From Clostridium sp. SCN 57-10 (lineage in GTDB: Bacteria > Bacillota > Clostridia > Oscillospirales > Butyricicoccaceae), in NCBI GenBank assembly GCA_001725215.1, contig MEFT01000010.1, positions 1 through 15,010 of the forward strand: DNA of 15,010 nt, read 5' to 3'. The notes under the pieces were generated by a model. It made no database searches, was not told the DNA's origin, and was given only the letters and a program-made list of their open reading frames with translations. Position 1 is the stretch's first letter. Each line of letters begins with the position of its first letter. This document shows positions 6,589 through 12,786 of the stretch, piece by piece. The position numbers and the translations under genes were made by a program.

Positions 6589-6766
6589 GAAAGCAATGAT
6601 CCTCAAGCAGCAGCGCGGCAGCAAGTTCTCGACGAGAAACTACAACCGTTGCAAGATCTGCGGCCGTCCCCACGCTTACCTGCGTGACTTCGGCGTGTGC
6701 CGTATCTGCTTTAGAGAGCTGGCGTATAAGGGTGAAATCCCCGGCGTGCGCAAGGCTTCTTGGTAA
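6581..6766 (+). CDS. rpsN: 30S ribosomal protein S14, zinc-binding (type Z)
   Basis: S14 is a head protein of the small subunit. The short 61-residue zinc form is common in Gram-positive bacteria (family knowledge). The sequence begins MAKKAMILKQQRGSKFSTRN and ends with GEIPGVRKASW. It carries the zinc ligands Cys24, Cys27, Cys40 and Cys43 (C-X2-C-X12-C-X2-C). The ATG at 6581 is chosen because AAGGAGGAG (6566-6574) is ideally spaced and family homology starts there. An upstream in-frame ATG at 6554 would add nine unrelated residues encoded within rplE. The start overlaps the end of rplE. A long structured spacer follows. Confidence 0.96.
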   Translation: MAKKAMILKQQRGSKFSTRNYNRCKICGRPHAYLRDFGVCRICFRELAYKGEIPGVRKASW

Positions 6767-6774
6767 ACAGCATG

Positions 6775-6797
6775 TAAGGGGGAGCATATCCCCCTTA
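6775..6797 (+). repeat. Perfect hairpin 1, 9-bp stem
   Basis: TAAGGGGGA (6775-6783), loop GCATA, TCCCCCTTA (6789-6797). It begins 8 nt after the rpsN stop. The stem is followed by TCGGCTTG rather than a T-run, so intrinsic termination is unlikely. It could stabilise the 3' end of a processed upstream RNA (inference). Confidence 0.75.
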
Positions 6798-6799
6798 TC

Positions 6800-6819
6800 G
6801 GCTTGTCAAACGACAAGCC
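6800..6819 (+). repeat. Perfect hairpin 2, 8-bp stem
   Basis: GGCTTGTC (6800-6807), loop AAAC, GACAAGCC (6812-6819). It lies 2 nt after hairpin 1, so the two could stack. A symmetric arm of this kind could also be a DNA-level palindromic repeat. Confidence 0.75.
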
Positions 6820-6840
6820 AAACGCAATCTTGTTCGCTTT

Positions 6841-6858
6841 CTGCGGCATGGGCCGCAG
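6841..6858 (+). repeat. Perfect hairpin 3, 7-bp stem
   Basis: CTGCGGC (6841-6847), loop ATGG, GCCGCAG (6852-6858). It is the third perfect inverted repeat within about 85 nt. Confidence 0.7.
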
Positions 6859-6986
6859 CGGAAAAGTGGAGAGGGCAGCCGGCCGGCGGCGCGCGCATCC
6901 CGCTAATCGGGTTCGATGGGCGGAATCCGGCGCCACGCAGGCGGCAAATTTAAACTTCTCTCTAACTTCTATAAGGAGGAAGCAAA

Positions 6987-7385
6987 ATGCACATCACAGA
7001 TCCTATCGCCGACATGCTTACCCGCATCCGTAACGCCGGCTCGGCGCGTCACGCGACCGTCGATGTTCCCGCGTCCGCGATGAAGCGCGCCATTGCGCAG
7101 ATTCTGCTTGACGAAGGCTATATCAAAGGCTTTGAAGTCATCGAGCAGAACGTGCAGGGCGCCATCCGCATCACGCTCAAGTATACCGCCGGCAAGGAGA
7201 ATGCCATCTCTGGCATCCGCCGCGTCAGCAAGCCCGGCCTTCGCGTTTACGCAGGTGCCGAAGAGCTGCCCCGCGTCCTCAAGGGACTCGGCGTGGCCAT
7301 CATTTCGACCTCCAAGGGCGTCATGACCGACAAGAAGGCTCGCGAGCTCAATGTCGGCGGCGAAGTCCTTGCGTTTGTCTGGTAA
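6987..7385 (+). CDS. rpsH: 30S ribosomal protein S8
   Basis: S8 binds the central domain of 16S rRNA and, in E. coli, represses the spc operon by binding an rRNA-like hairpin in the mRNA (family knowledge). The 132-residue protein begins MHITDPIADMLTRIRNA and ends with the S8 signature ISTSKGVMTDKKAREL followed by NVGGEVLAFVW. The length is normal. A strong AAGGAGG site precedes the start. It lies just after the structured spacer. If that spacer holds a regulatory element, S8 is an obvious candidate binder, but I did not identify an S8-site-like structure by eye. Confidence 0.97.
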   Translation: MHITDPIADMLTRIRNAGSARHATVDVPASAMKRAIAQILLDEGYIKGFEVIEQNVQGAIRITLKYTAGKENAISGIRRVSKPGLRVYAGAEELPRVLKGLGVAIISTSKGVMTDKKARELNVGGEVLAFVW

Positions 7386-7401
7386 GGGAGGAAAGCAGGA
7401 A

Positions 7402-7947
7402 ATGTCCAGAATCGGAAGAATGCCTATTGCTATCCCTGCCGGCGTAACTGTCGAAGTAAGCGGCAGCACCGTCACGGTCAAGGGACCGAAGGGCGAGCTT
7501 AAGAGCAATATGCACCCCGCGATTACGGTGTCCGTTGAGGATAACGTCATCCATGTTACCCGCTCGAGCGAAGAGAAGCTTCATCGCTCGCTGCACGGCC
7601 TTACCCGCACACTGGTTGCCAACATGGTTACCGGCGTGACCGAGGGCTACAAGAAGGAGCTCGAGATCCAGGGCGTCGGCTACCGCGTTGCCAAGCAGGG
7701 CAAGCAGTTGCAGATGAGCCTCGGCTTCTCGCACCCGGTTAACGTCGAAGAGATCGACGGCATCACCATTGATGTTCCGGCTCCCAACAAGATCATTATT
7801 TCCGGTATCGACAAGCAGAAAGTCGGTCAGTTTGCCGCCGAAGTGCGCGAGAAGAGACCCCCCGAGCCGTATAAGGGCAAGGGCATCCGCTATGCGGGTG
7901 AGGTCGTGCGCCGCAAGGAAGGCAAAACCGGCGGTAAGAAGAAATAA
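7402..7947 (+). CDS. rplF: 50S ribosomal protein L6
   Basis: L6 lies near the factor-binding site of the large subunit (family knowledge). The product is 181 residues, normal length, starting MSRIGRMPIAIPAGVTVEV and ending with the L6 signature PPEPYKGKGIRYAGEVVRRK and a short basic tail. The ATG at 7402 is chosen because GGGAGG at 7386-7391 precedes it and the conserved N-terminus starts there; an in-frame upstream start at 7351 would lie inside rpsH and add 17 unrelated residues. The gene lies 16 nt after rpsH and 15 nt before rplR. Confidence 0.96.
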   Translation: MSRIGRMPIAIPAGVTVEVSGSTVTVKGPKGELKSNMHPAITVSVEDNVIHVTRSSEEKLHRSLHGLTRTLVANMVTGVTEGYKKELEIQGVGYRVAKQGKQLQMSLGFSHPVNVEEIDGITIDVPAPNKIIISGIDKQKVGQFAAEVREKRPPEPYKGKGIRYAGEVVRRKEGKTGGKKK

Positions 7948-7962
7948 AGGAGGTGCACTGAA

Positions 7963-8322
7963 ATGGTTAAAAAATATGATTCCAACGCTCAGCGTCTCAG
8001 ACGTCACAAGAGAGTGCGCGCCCACATTTCGGGCACCGCCGCGCGTCCCCGCCTTGATGTGTTCCGCAGCAGCAAGCACATCTATGCGCAGGTAATTGAC
8101 GACGCTACCGGCTGCACGCTGGTTGCGGCTGCGTCCAACGAGAAGGACTTCGGCATTTACGGCGGCAACATTGAGGCTGCCAAGAAGGTCGGTCAGCTGG
8201 TCGCCGAGCGTGCCAAGCAGGCCGGCATCGAAAACGTCGTGTTCGATCGCGGCGGCTATCTCTACCACGGCCGTGTTCAGGCTCTGGCGGAGAGCGCCCG
8301 CGAAGCCGGACTGAAGTTTTAA
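7963..8322 (+). CDS. rplR: 50S ribosomal protein L18
   Basis: L18 binds 5S rRNA together with L5 and helps place it in the central protuberance (family knowledge). The 119-residue product has the basic N-terminus MVKKYDSNAQRLRRHKRVRA and the core RLDVFRSSKHIYAQVIDD. The C-terminal block includes VVFDRGGYLYHGRVQALAES and AREAGLKF, diagnostic of L18. An AAAGGAGGTG ribosome binding site precedes the ATG. Order and spacing with rplF and rpsE are standard. Confidence 0.97.
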   Translation: MVKKYDSNAQRLRRHKRVRAHISGTAARPRLDVFRSSKHIYAQVIDDATGCTLVAAASNEKDFGIYGGNIEAAKKVGQLVAERAKQAGIENVVFDRGGYLYHGRVQALAESAREAGLKF

Positions 8323-8337
8323 GGAGGATTGTAGTTT

Positions 8338-8838
8338 ATGGCTAAGCTTATAGACGCCACTCAGCTCGAGCTGAAGGAGAGGGTCGTCTCGCTCAACCGC
8401 GTTTCCAAGACCGTTAAGGGCGGACGTACCTTTAAGTTCACCGCTCTGGTCGTGGTCGGCGACGAAAACGGCACGGTCGGTTTCGGCTTGGGCAAATCCT
8501 CCGAAGTTCCCGACGCGATTCGCAAGGGCATCGAGGACGCCAAGAAGAACCTTGTGCACGTCTCGACAAACGGCACCAGCATCCCGCACGAAGTCATCGG
8601 CAAGTTCGGCGCCGCGCGCGTGCTGCTTAAGCCCGCTGCGCCCGGTACCGGTGTTATCGCCGGCGGCGCTGTGCGCGCCGTGGTCGAAATGGCCGGCATC
8701 CGCGACATCCGCACGAAATGCATGCGTTCGAACAACCCGCAGAACGTCGTCTCCGCGACGATGGAAGGCCTTAGAAGCCTGCGTGACGCCGCCCAGGTTG
8801 CGGCCGTGCGCGGCATTGCGGCCGACCAACTGAAATAA
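8338..8838 (+). CDS. rpsE: 30S ribosomal protein S5
   Basis: S5 lines the mRNA entry channel with S3 and S4 and influences decoding accuracy (family knowledge). The 166-residue product has the N-terminal double-stranded RNA-binding domain at about residues 11-74 (ELKERVVSLNRVSKTVKGGR, then FKFTALVVVGDENG). The C-terminal domain includes KPAAPGTGVIAGGAVRAVVE and the NPQNVVSATMEGL stretch. Length and order are typical. An AAGGAGG site lies upstream; rpmD follows after 13 nt. Confidence 0.97.
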   Translation: MAKLIDATQLELKERVVSLNRVSKTVKGGRTFKFTALVVVGDENGTVGFGLGKSSEVPDAIRKGIEDAKKNLVHVSTNGTSIPHEVIGKFGAARVLLKPAAPGTGVIAGGAVRAVVEMAGIRDIRTKCMRSNNPQNVVSATMEGLRSLRDAAQVAAVRGIAADQLK

Positions 8839-8851
8839 GGGGGATCTGAAG

Positions 8852-9034
8852 ATGGAAAAGATTAAGATCACTCTTGTCAAGAGCCTTGCGGGCCGTCTCG
8901 ACAAGCATATCGCAACGGCACACGCCCTCGGTCTGAAGAAGATCGGCGATGTGACCGAACAGCCCGATAACGCTGCCACCCGCGGCAAGATAGCTCTCAT
9001 CGGCTATATGCTGCGCGTCGAAGAAAGTAAGTAA
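8852..9034 (+). CDS. rpmD: 50S ribosomal protein L30
   Basis: L30 is a small surface protein of the large subunit, absent from some bacteria (family knowledge). The 60-residue product starts MEKIKITLVKSLAGRLDKH and continues into AHALGLKKIGDVTEQPDNAA, the L30 core, ending in a strand containing GYMLRVEE. A GGGGGA ribosome binding site precedes the ATG, and the gene is tightly packed between rpsE and rplO. The placement and the sequence agree, so the small size is not a concern. Confidence 0.95.
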   Translation: MEKIKITLVKSLAGRLDKHIATAHALGLKKIGDVTEQPDNAATRGKIALIGYMLRVEESK

Positions 9035-9047
9035 GGGGGACGCATCG

Positions 9048-9494
9048 ATGAATTTGCATGATCTCAGACCGGCTCCCGGCTCGACGGCTGTTGCCAAGCG
9101 CAAGGGTCGCGGCACCGGCTCCGGCAACGGCAAGACGGCCGGCCGTGGCCACAAGGGCCAGTGGGCCCGCAGCGGCGGCGGCGTGCGCCCCGGCTTTGAG
9201 GGCGGCCAGATGCCCATCACCCGTCGTCTGCCGAAGCGCGGCTTTAACAACACGCGCTTCGCGAAGGTCTACGGCGAAATCAATATTTGCGAGCTGAACG
9301 CGTTTGCCGAAGGCTCCGTCGTCGATTACGCTGCTCTGTACGAGCGCGATCTGGTCAAGAAAAATCTTGACGGCATCCGCGTTCTGGGCAACGGCGAGTT
9401 GACCGTGAAAAATCTTACCGTACGGGCGGCAGGCATCACTGCCTCCGCAAAAGAAAAAATCGAGGCAATGGGAGGAAAGGCGGAGGTGATCTAA
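9048..9494 (+). CDS. rplO: 50S ribosomal protein L15
   Basis: L15 is an assembly protein threading through the large subunit with a long glycine- and arginine-rich N-terminal extension (family knowledge). The 148-residue product begins MNLHDLRPAPGSTAVAKRKG. It continues with the typical GRGTGSGNGKTAGRGHKGQ stretch and FEGGQMPITRRLPKRGFNN. The C-terminal globular part ends in MGGKAEVI. The last codons contain the strong ribosome binding site of secY, whose ATG begins 3 nt after the rplO stop, so secY is likely coupled to rplO translation. Confidence 0.97.
   Translation: MNLHDLRPAPGSTAVAKRKGRGTGSGNGKTAGRGHKGQWARSGGGVRPGFEGGQMPITRRLPKRGFNNTRFAKVYGEINICELNAFAEGSVVDYAALYERDLVKKNLDGIRVLGNGELTVKNLTVRAAGITASAKEKIEAMGGKAEVI
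9482..9491 (+). promoter_or_regulatory. Extended 10-nt Shine-Dalgarno of secY inside rplO
   Basis: GGAGGTGATC is a 10-nt match to the complement of the usual bacterial 16S rRNA 3' end. It lies within the last codons of rplO. The GGAGG core ends 11 nt before the secY ATG at 9498. The consensus comparison is from general knowledge, since this organism's 16S is not in the window. Confidence 0.75.
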
Positions 9495-9497
9495 GCC

Positions 9498-10778
9498 ATG
9501 CTTGAAACCGTCAAGAATGCCTGGAAGATTCCTGAACTCCGTAAAAAGCTGCTGTTTGTCATCGGCGCGCTGACGCTGTTCCGCTTTGGCCATGCGATCT
9601 ATGTACCGTATGTCGATACAGCCGCGCTGGCTAATGCGTTTAAGTCGCAGGCCGATACGATCATCGGATATTTCAACATCCTCTCGGGCGGCGGCCTTTC
9701 GCAGGCGTCGATCTTCGCGCTCTCCGTTTACCCCTACATCAACGCCTCCATTATCATGCAGCTTTTGCAGATCGCCATTCCGGCGCTCGAGCGCATGGTG
9801 AAGGACGGCGGCGAAGAAGGGCGCAAAAAGATTGCGTCGATCACCCGCTATGTGACTATTGCACTTGCGTTGGTTACCGGCTACGGCTACTACCTGTTGC
9901 TTAAGGCCAACAACGTTCTGACGCGCACCGACTTCTGGAGCGGCGTGGTCATTCTGGCTACGTTCGTTGCAGGCTCTGCGTTTATCATGTGGCTCGGCGA
10001 GCAGATCAATGAAAAAGGCATCGGAAACGGTATCTCGCTCATCCTGTTTGCCGGCATCGTAAGCCGCGGCCCGCAGGCCATTGCCAGCATGTACAACGGT
10101 CTTGTCTCGGGCACCATGGCATGGTGGAGCGTTCTGATTATCCTGGTGGTCGCCGTCGCGATGATCGCGTTTATCGTGTTCATCACGAACGCCGAGCGCC
10201 GCATCCCCGTCCAATACGCCAAGCGCGTGGTCGGACGCAAGATGTATGGCGGACAGTCGACCACGCTGCCGATGAAGGTCAACATGTCCGGCGTTATGCC
10301 GATCATCTTCGCTTCGACGATTATCACCGTTCCGGCGACGATCGGTCAGTTCCTTAGCCCCCAGCAGGGTGGCTTCTGGTATAACTTCCTGCAGAACTTC
10401 AAGCAGAGCAGCCCCGCTTATATCATTCTTTATTTGCTGCTTATCGTCGGTTTCTCTTATTTTTATTCGACCATCCAGTTTAACCCGGTGGAGGTCGCGA
10501 ACAACCTGAAGAAAAACGGTGGCTTTATTCCGGGCTTCCGCCCCGGCAAGCCGACGGCCGACTTCATTTCGCGTTCGCTGTCCAAGATCACCATGATGGG
10601 TGCCATCTTCCTTGGCGTCATCGCCGCGCTGCCCCTTCTGATGAGCAACATCAAGGGCCTCGGCGGTCTGGGAGTCGGCGGAACCTCGGTGCTCATTCTG
10701 GTCGGTGTCGCGCTTGAAACCGTGAAGGCGATCGAGAGCCAGATGCTGATGCGCCATTACAAGGGCTTCTTGGAATAA
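9498..10778 (+). CDS. secY: Preprotein translocase subunit SecY
   Basis: SecY is the membrane channel of the general secretion pathway, working with SecE, SecG, SecA and ribosomes (family knowledge). The 426-residue protein starts MLETVKNAWKIPELRKKLLF and shows about ten hydrophobic segments. Family signatures are visible: NILSGGGLSQASIFALSVYP (residues 60-79, plug/TM2a region), WLGEQINEKGIGNGISLI (165-182), the cytosolic RRIPVQYAKRVVGRKMYGGQ (234-253) and FRPG at 347-350 followed by KPT. The C-terminus ends with MRHYKGFLE. Its position after rplO is standard, and the length is normal. A near-ideal ribosome binding site inside rplO suggests efficient initiation. Confidence 0.97.
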   Translation: MLETVKNAWKIPELRKKLLFVIGALTLFRFGHAIYVPYVDTAALANAFKSQADTIIGYFNILSGGGLSQASIFALSVYPYINASIIMQLLQIAIPALERMVKDGGEEGRKKIASITRYVTIALALVTGYGYYLLLKANNVLTRTDFWSGVVILATFVAGSAFIMWLGEQINEKGIGNGISLILFAGIVSRGPQAIASMYNGLVSGTMAWWSVLIILVVAVAMIAFIVFITNAERRIPVQYAKRVVGRKMYGGQSTTLPMKVNMSGVMPIIFASTIITVPATIGQFLSPQQGGFWYNFLQNFKQSSPAYIILYLLLIVGFSYFYSTIQFNPVEVANNLKKNGGFIPGFRPGKPTADFISRSLSKITMMGAIFLGVIAALPLLMSNIKGLGGLGVGGTSVLILVGVALETVKAIESQMLMRHYKGFLE

Positions 10779-10806
10779 GCGGCGAAAGAAATCAGGTAGA
10801 GTTGTC

Positions 10807-11442
10807 ATGAGGATTGTCTTGCTCGGCGCCCCCGGCGCCGGAAAAGGTACGCAGGCCGAACGTATTCAAGCCGCGCTTGGTGTTCCGGTCATTGGAACCG
10901 GAAACCTGCTTCGCGAAGCGATTCGGGTGGGATCCCCGCTCGGACGTATGGCAAAGGAATACATGGATGGCGGAAACCTGGTGCCCGACGAGCTGATCGT
11001 CGGGCTCATCAGGGACCGACTCGCGCAGCCCGACTGCCGGGACGGCGTCATTTTAGACGGCTTTCCCCGCACGGTTGCACAAGCCGAAGCGCTTGACGGG
11101 TTTACGCACGTCGACGTTGCGCTTTCGATCGAAGTGCCCGACGCGGTTATCGTAAAGCGGATGAGCGGTCGCCGTACCTGCCCCAAATGCCAAAGCACAT
11201 ACCATGTAACCGAGCACCCGCCGCTTGTTGCAGGCATCTGCAACAAGTGCGGCACCCCCCTCACAGAACGGGTTGACGATCAGCCTGAAGTCGTCAAAAG
11301 CCGTCTTGAGGTGTTCCACCAAGAAACCGAGCCTGTCAAACACCATTACGAGGCGCAGGGCAACCTGAAACTCGTAACGGGGCAGCATCGGGTGGAGGAT
11401 ACAACAGCACTGGTCTTTCAGGCCTTAGGAATTGCCCTATGA
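10807..11442 (+). CDS. adk: Adenylate kinase, long zinc-LID form
   Basis: Adenylate kinase interconverts ATP + AMP and 2 ADP in the cytoplasm (family knowledge). The 211-residue product carries the P-loop GAPGAGKGT (residues 7-15), the AMP-binding TGNLLREAI region (31-39) and DGFPRT (84-89). The long LID domain has zinc ligands Cys125, Cys128, Cys145 and Cys148. The usual TGDxxR is TGNLLR here (Asp33 to Asn), a modest variation. The ribosome binding site is weak compared with the ribosomal genes (AGGTAGAG), and arginine codons CGG, CGA and AGG appear, which are scarce upstream. The TGA stop overlaps the map ATG (ATGA). Confidence 0.96.
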   Translation: MRIVLLGAPGAGKGTQAERIQAALGVPVIGTGNLLREAIRVGSPLGRMAKEYMDGGNLVPDELIVGLIRDRLAQPDCRDGVILDGFPRTVAQAEALDGFTHVDVALSIEVPDAVIVKRMSGRRTCPKCQSTYHVTEHPPLVAGICNKCGTPLTERVDDQPEVVKSRLEVFHQETEPVKHHYEAQGNLKLVTGQHRVEDTTALVFQALGIAL

Positions 11443-12209
11443 TCACCATTAAATCGGCGCATGAGATCGAGCTTATGCGTCAGGCGGGCCGGATTGCCGC
11501 CGAGGCGCGAGCCTTGGCGGGCAGTTTGGTCACGCCGGGCATCACAACCCGCGAGATTGATTGCGAGGTGCGCCGCTTCATCGAACAATGCGGCGCAAAA
11601 CCCTCTTTTCTGGGATACGGCGGTTTTCCCGCTTCCGTTTGCTGTTCAGTAAACGAAGAGGTCATCCACGGTATTCCCGGGAAGCGAAAGCTGAAAGAGG
11701 GCGATTTGGTTAAAATCGATGTGGGTACCATTTATCTTGGCTATCAGGGCGATTGCGCCGCCACGTTCGCGTGCGGCACCATCTCCGACGATGCCAAGCG
11801 CTTGATGGAAGTGACCCGGCAGAGCTTCTATGAGGGTATCAAGTATGCCCGGCCCGGTCAGAGAATCTCCGATATTTCGCACGCCATTCAGGTGTATAAT
11901 GAAAAATATGGCTTCTCAATGGTACGCGATTTTGTCGGACACGGCATCGGAACCGAAATGCATGAGGCTCCCGAGATCCCGAACTACGGTGCGCCCGGCA
12001 GGGGCGCACGGCTTGCGGCGGGCATGACGCTTGCCATCGAGCCGATGGTCAATCTGGGCACCTTTTCTGTCGAAGTGCTCGCCGACGGGTGGACGGTCGT
12101 AACGCGTGATCGCTCGCTCTCGTCGCACTATGAAAATACGGTGCTCATCACGGAAGGCGAACCCGAAATACTGACGATTCCCGACGTCGGAGGAAGCTAT
12201 GGACGATAA
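11439..12209 (+). CDS. map: Methionine aminopeptidase, type I
   Basis: This enzyme removes the initiator methionine from new proteins after deformylation and needs two divalent metal ions (family knowledge). The 256-residue product has all five metal ligands in the expected motifs: Asp94 and Asp105 (in DVGTIYLGYQGD), His168 (in GHGIG), Glu201 (in AIEPM) and Glu232 (in HYENT). The conserved His77 (HGIP) and His175 (HEAP) are also present. There is no N-terminal zinc-finger extension. It overlaps adk by 4 nt and the following KOW gene by 11 nt. Its last codons, gga-gga-agc, form the ribosome binding site of that next gene. Confidence 0.96.
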   Translation: MITIKSAHEIELMRQAGRIAAEARALAGSLVTPGITTREIDCEVRRFIEQCGAKPSFLGYGGFPASVCCSVNEEVIHGIPGKRKLKEGDLVKIDVGTIYLGYQGDCAATFACGTISDDAKRLMEVTRQSFYEGIKYARPGQRISDISHAIQVYNEKYGFSMVRDFVGHGIGTEMHEAPEIPNYGAPGRGARLAAGMTLAIEPMVNLGTFSVEVLADGWTVVTRDRSLSSHYENTVLITEGEPEILTIPDVGGSYGR

Positions 12210-12483
12210 CATTGTCAAATCGGACATTGTAATCCCGATACGCGGGCGCGATCAGGGCGCGCTGATGATGGTGATAGACCGGCTGAGTGACGGATATTTG
12301 CTGCTCGCCGATGGTCGGCTACGCAAAATCGAACACCCCAAGCGGAAGAAGGATAAGCACGTGCGGTTTGTCGCTCACACAGACTGCCGCGCAGCGTTGA
12401 AGCTTCGCAACGGGGAAAAGTTGTCAAACAGCGAAATAAGACGGGCGATCGCAGACGCTGCGAATCCGCCGCTCACAGAATGA
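12199..12483 (+). CDS. KOW-domain putative RNA-binding protein (L14e/L27e-like)
   Basis: The 94-residue product resembles the small KOW-domain proteins that many Firmicutes encode between map and infA; its exact role is not established to my knowledge. The N-terminal half has a KOW-like pattern (VIPIRGRDQGALMMVIDRL, then YLLLADGRLRKI), followed by a basic patch HPKRKKDKHV around residues 46-55. The C-terminal half (about 64-94) is likely helical. It starts 11 nt before the map stop, with GGAGGAAG as its ribosome binding site. Its neighbours suggest a translation-related function (inference). Identification rests on position and the KOW pattern rather than a close match. Confidence 0.8.
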   Translation: MDDNIVKSDIVIPIRGRDQGALMMVIDRLSDGYLLLADGRLRKIEHPKRKKDKHVRFVAHTDCRAALKLRNGEKLSNSEIRRAIADAANPPLTE

Positions 12484-12485
12484 CC

Positions 12486-12492
12486 GAGGAGG
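12486..12492 (+). promoter_or_regulatory. Ribosome binding site that fixes the infA TTG start
   Basis: GAGGAGG lies 8 nt before TTG at 12501. The alternative in-frame ATG at 12480 has no purine-rich site before it and would be translated through this element. Confidence 0.8.
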
Positions 12493-12500
12493 TATTTCGT

Positions 12501-12719
12501 TTGGCAAAGGAAGACATGATCGAAGTCGAAGGTACCGTTATAGAGGCGCTGCCCAACGCCATGTTTACGGTTGAGCTTCCGGGCGGCCACCATGTGCTGG
12601 CCCATATTTCCGGAAAACTCCGCATGAACTTTATCAAAATCCTGCCGGGGGATAAGGTGACGCTGCAAATGTCGCCCTATGACCTCACCCGCGGCAGAAT
12701 CACATGGCGCTCGAAGTAA
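12501..12719 (+). CDS. infA: Translation initiation factor IF-1 (TTG start)
   Basis: IF-1 binds the A-site of the small subunit during initiation (family knowledge). From TTG at 12501 the product is 72 residues, the standard IF-1 length. It reads MAKEDMIEVEGTVIEALPNA, then HVLAHISGKLRMNFIKILPG, and ends PYDLTRGRITWRSK, an OB-fold sequence. An ATG at 12480 would overlap the KOW gene stop and add MTEEVFR, which is not part of IF-1 and is encoded by the ribosome binding site region; the TTG start is therefore preferred. A 67-nt gap to rpmJ contains a small GGACA/TGTCC inverted repeat (12744-12757). Confidence 0.93.
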   Translation: MAKEDMIEVEGTVIEALPNAMFTVELPGGHHVLAHISGKLRMNFIKILPGDKVTLQMSPYDLTRGRITWRSK

Positions 12720-12786
12720 TCCCTTTGGGGGAAAGCGCAACGAGGACATTCCTGTCCGCACATATGGACTAACAGGAGGAACAACG

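Larger units (their letters stand above)
6767..6986 (+). other. 220-nt rpsN-rpsH spacer with three perfect hairpins
   Basis: This is the largest non-coding stretch in the window. rpsN and rpsH are normally separated by a few tens of nt. It contains three consecutive perfect inverted repeats (listed separately), then a very GC-rich part with the 10-bp palindrome GCCGGCCGGC (6878-6887) and CCCG/CGGG arms at 6899-6911. It ends with an AT-richer run into the rpsH ribosome binding site. No plausible protein, tRNA or intrinsic terminator is visible. It may be a regulatory or processing element, or the remnant of a small palindromic repeat insertion (inference). Confidence 0.6.

Noticed and set aside
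6775..6800. Intrinsic transcription terminator after rpsN
   Set aside because: The stem is strong, but no T-run follows and essential r-protein genes continue downstream.
6903..6935. tRNA-like 3' half (GGGTTCGAT followed by GCGCCA)
   Set aside because: The TTCGA word is present, but the flanking bases do not form a T-stem or an acceptor stem on either strand.
7348..9000. A 550-codon minus-strand open frame opposite rplF to rpmD
   Set aside because: Antisense shadow of five ribosomal genes, with no domain pattern and no separate evidence of expression.
8997..10808. A 603-codon minus-strand open frame opposite rplO and secY
   Set aside because: Opposite two clearly identified genes, with composition rich in Asp, His and Arg as expected for the antisense of GC-rich code, and no recognisable domain.
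12744..12757. GGACA/TGTCC inverted repeat in the infA-rpmJ gap as a regulatory hairpin
   Set aside because: A 5-bp stem alone is easily produced by chance and there is no supporting context.
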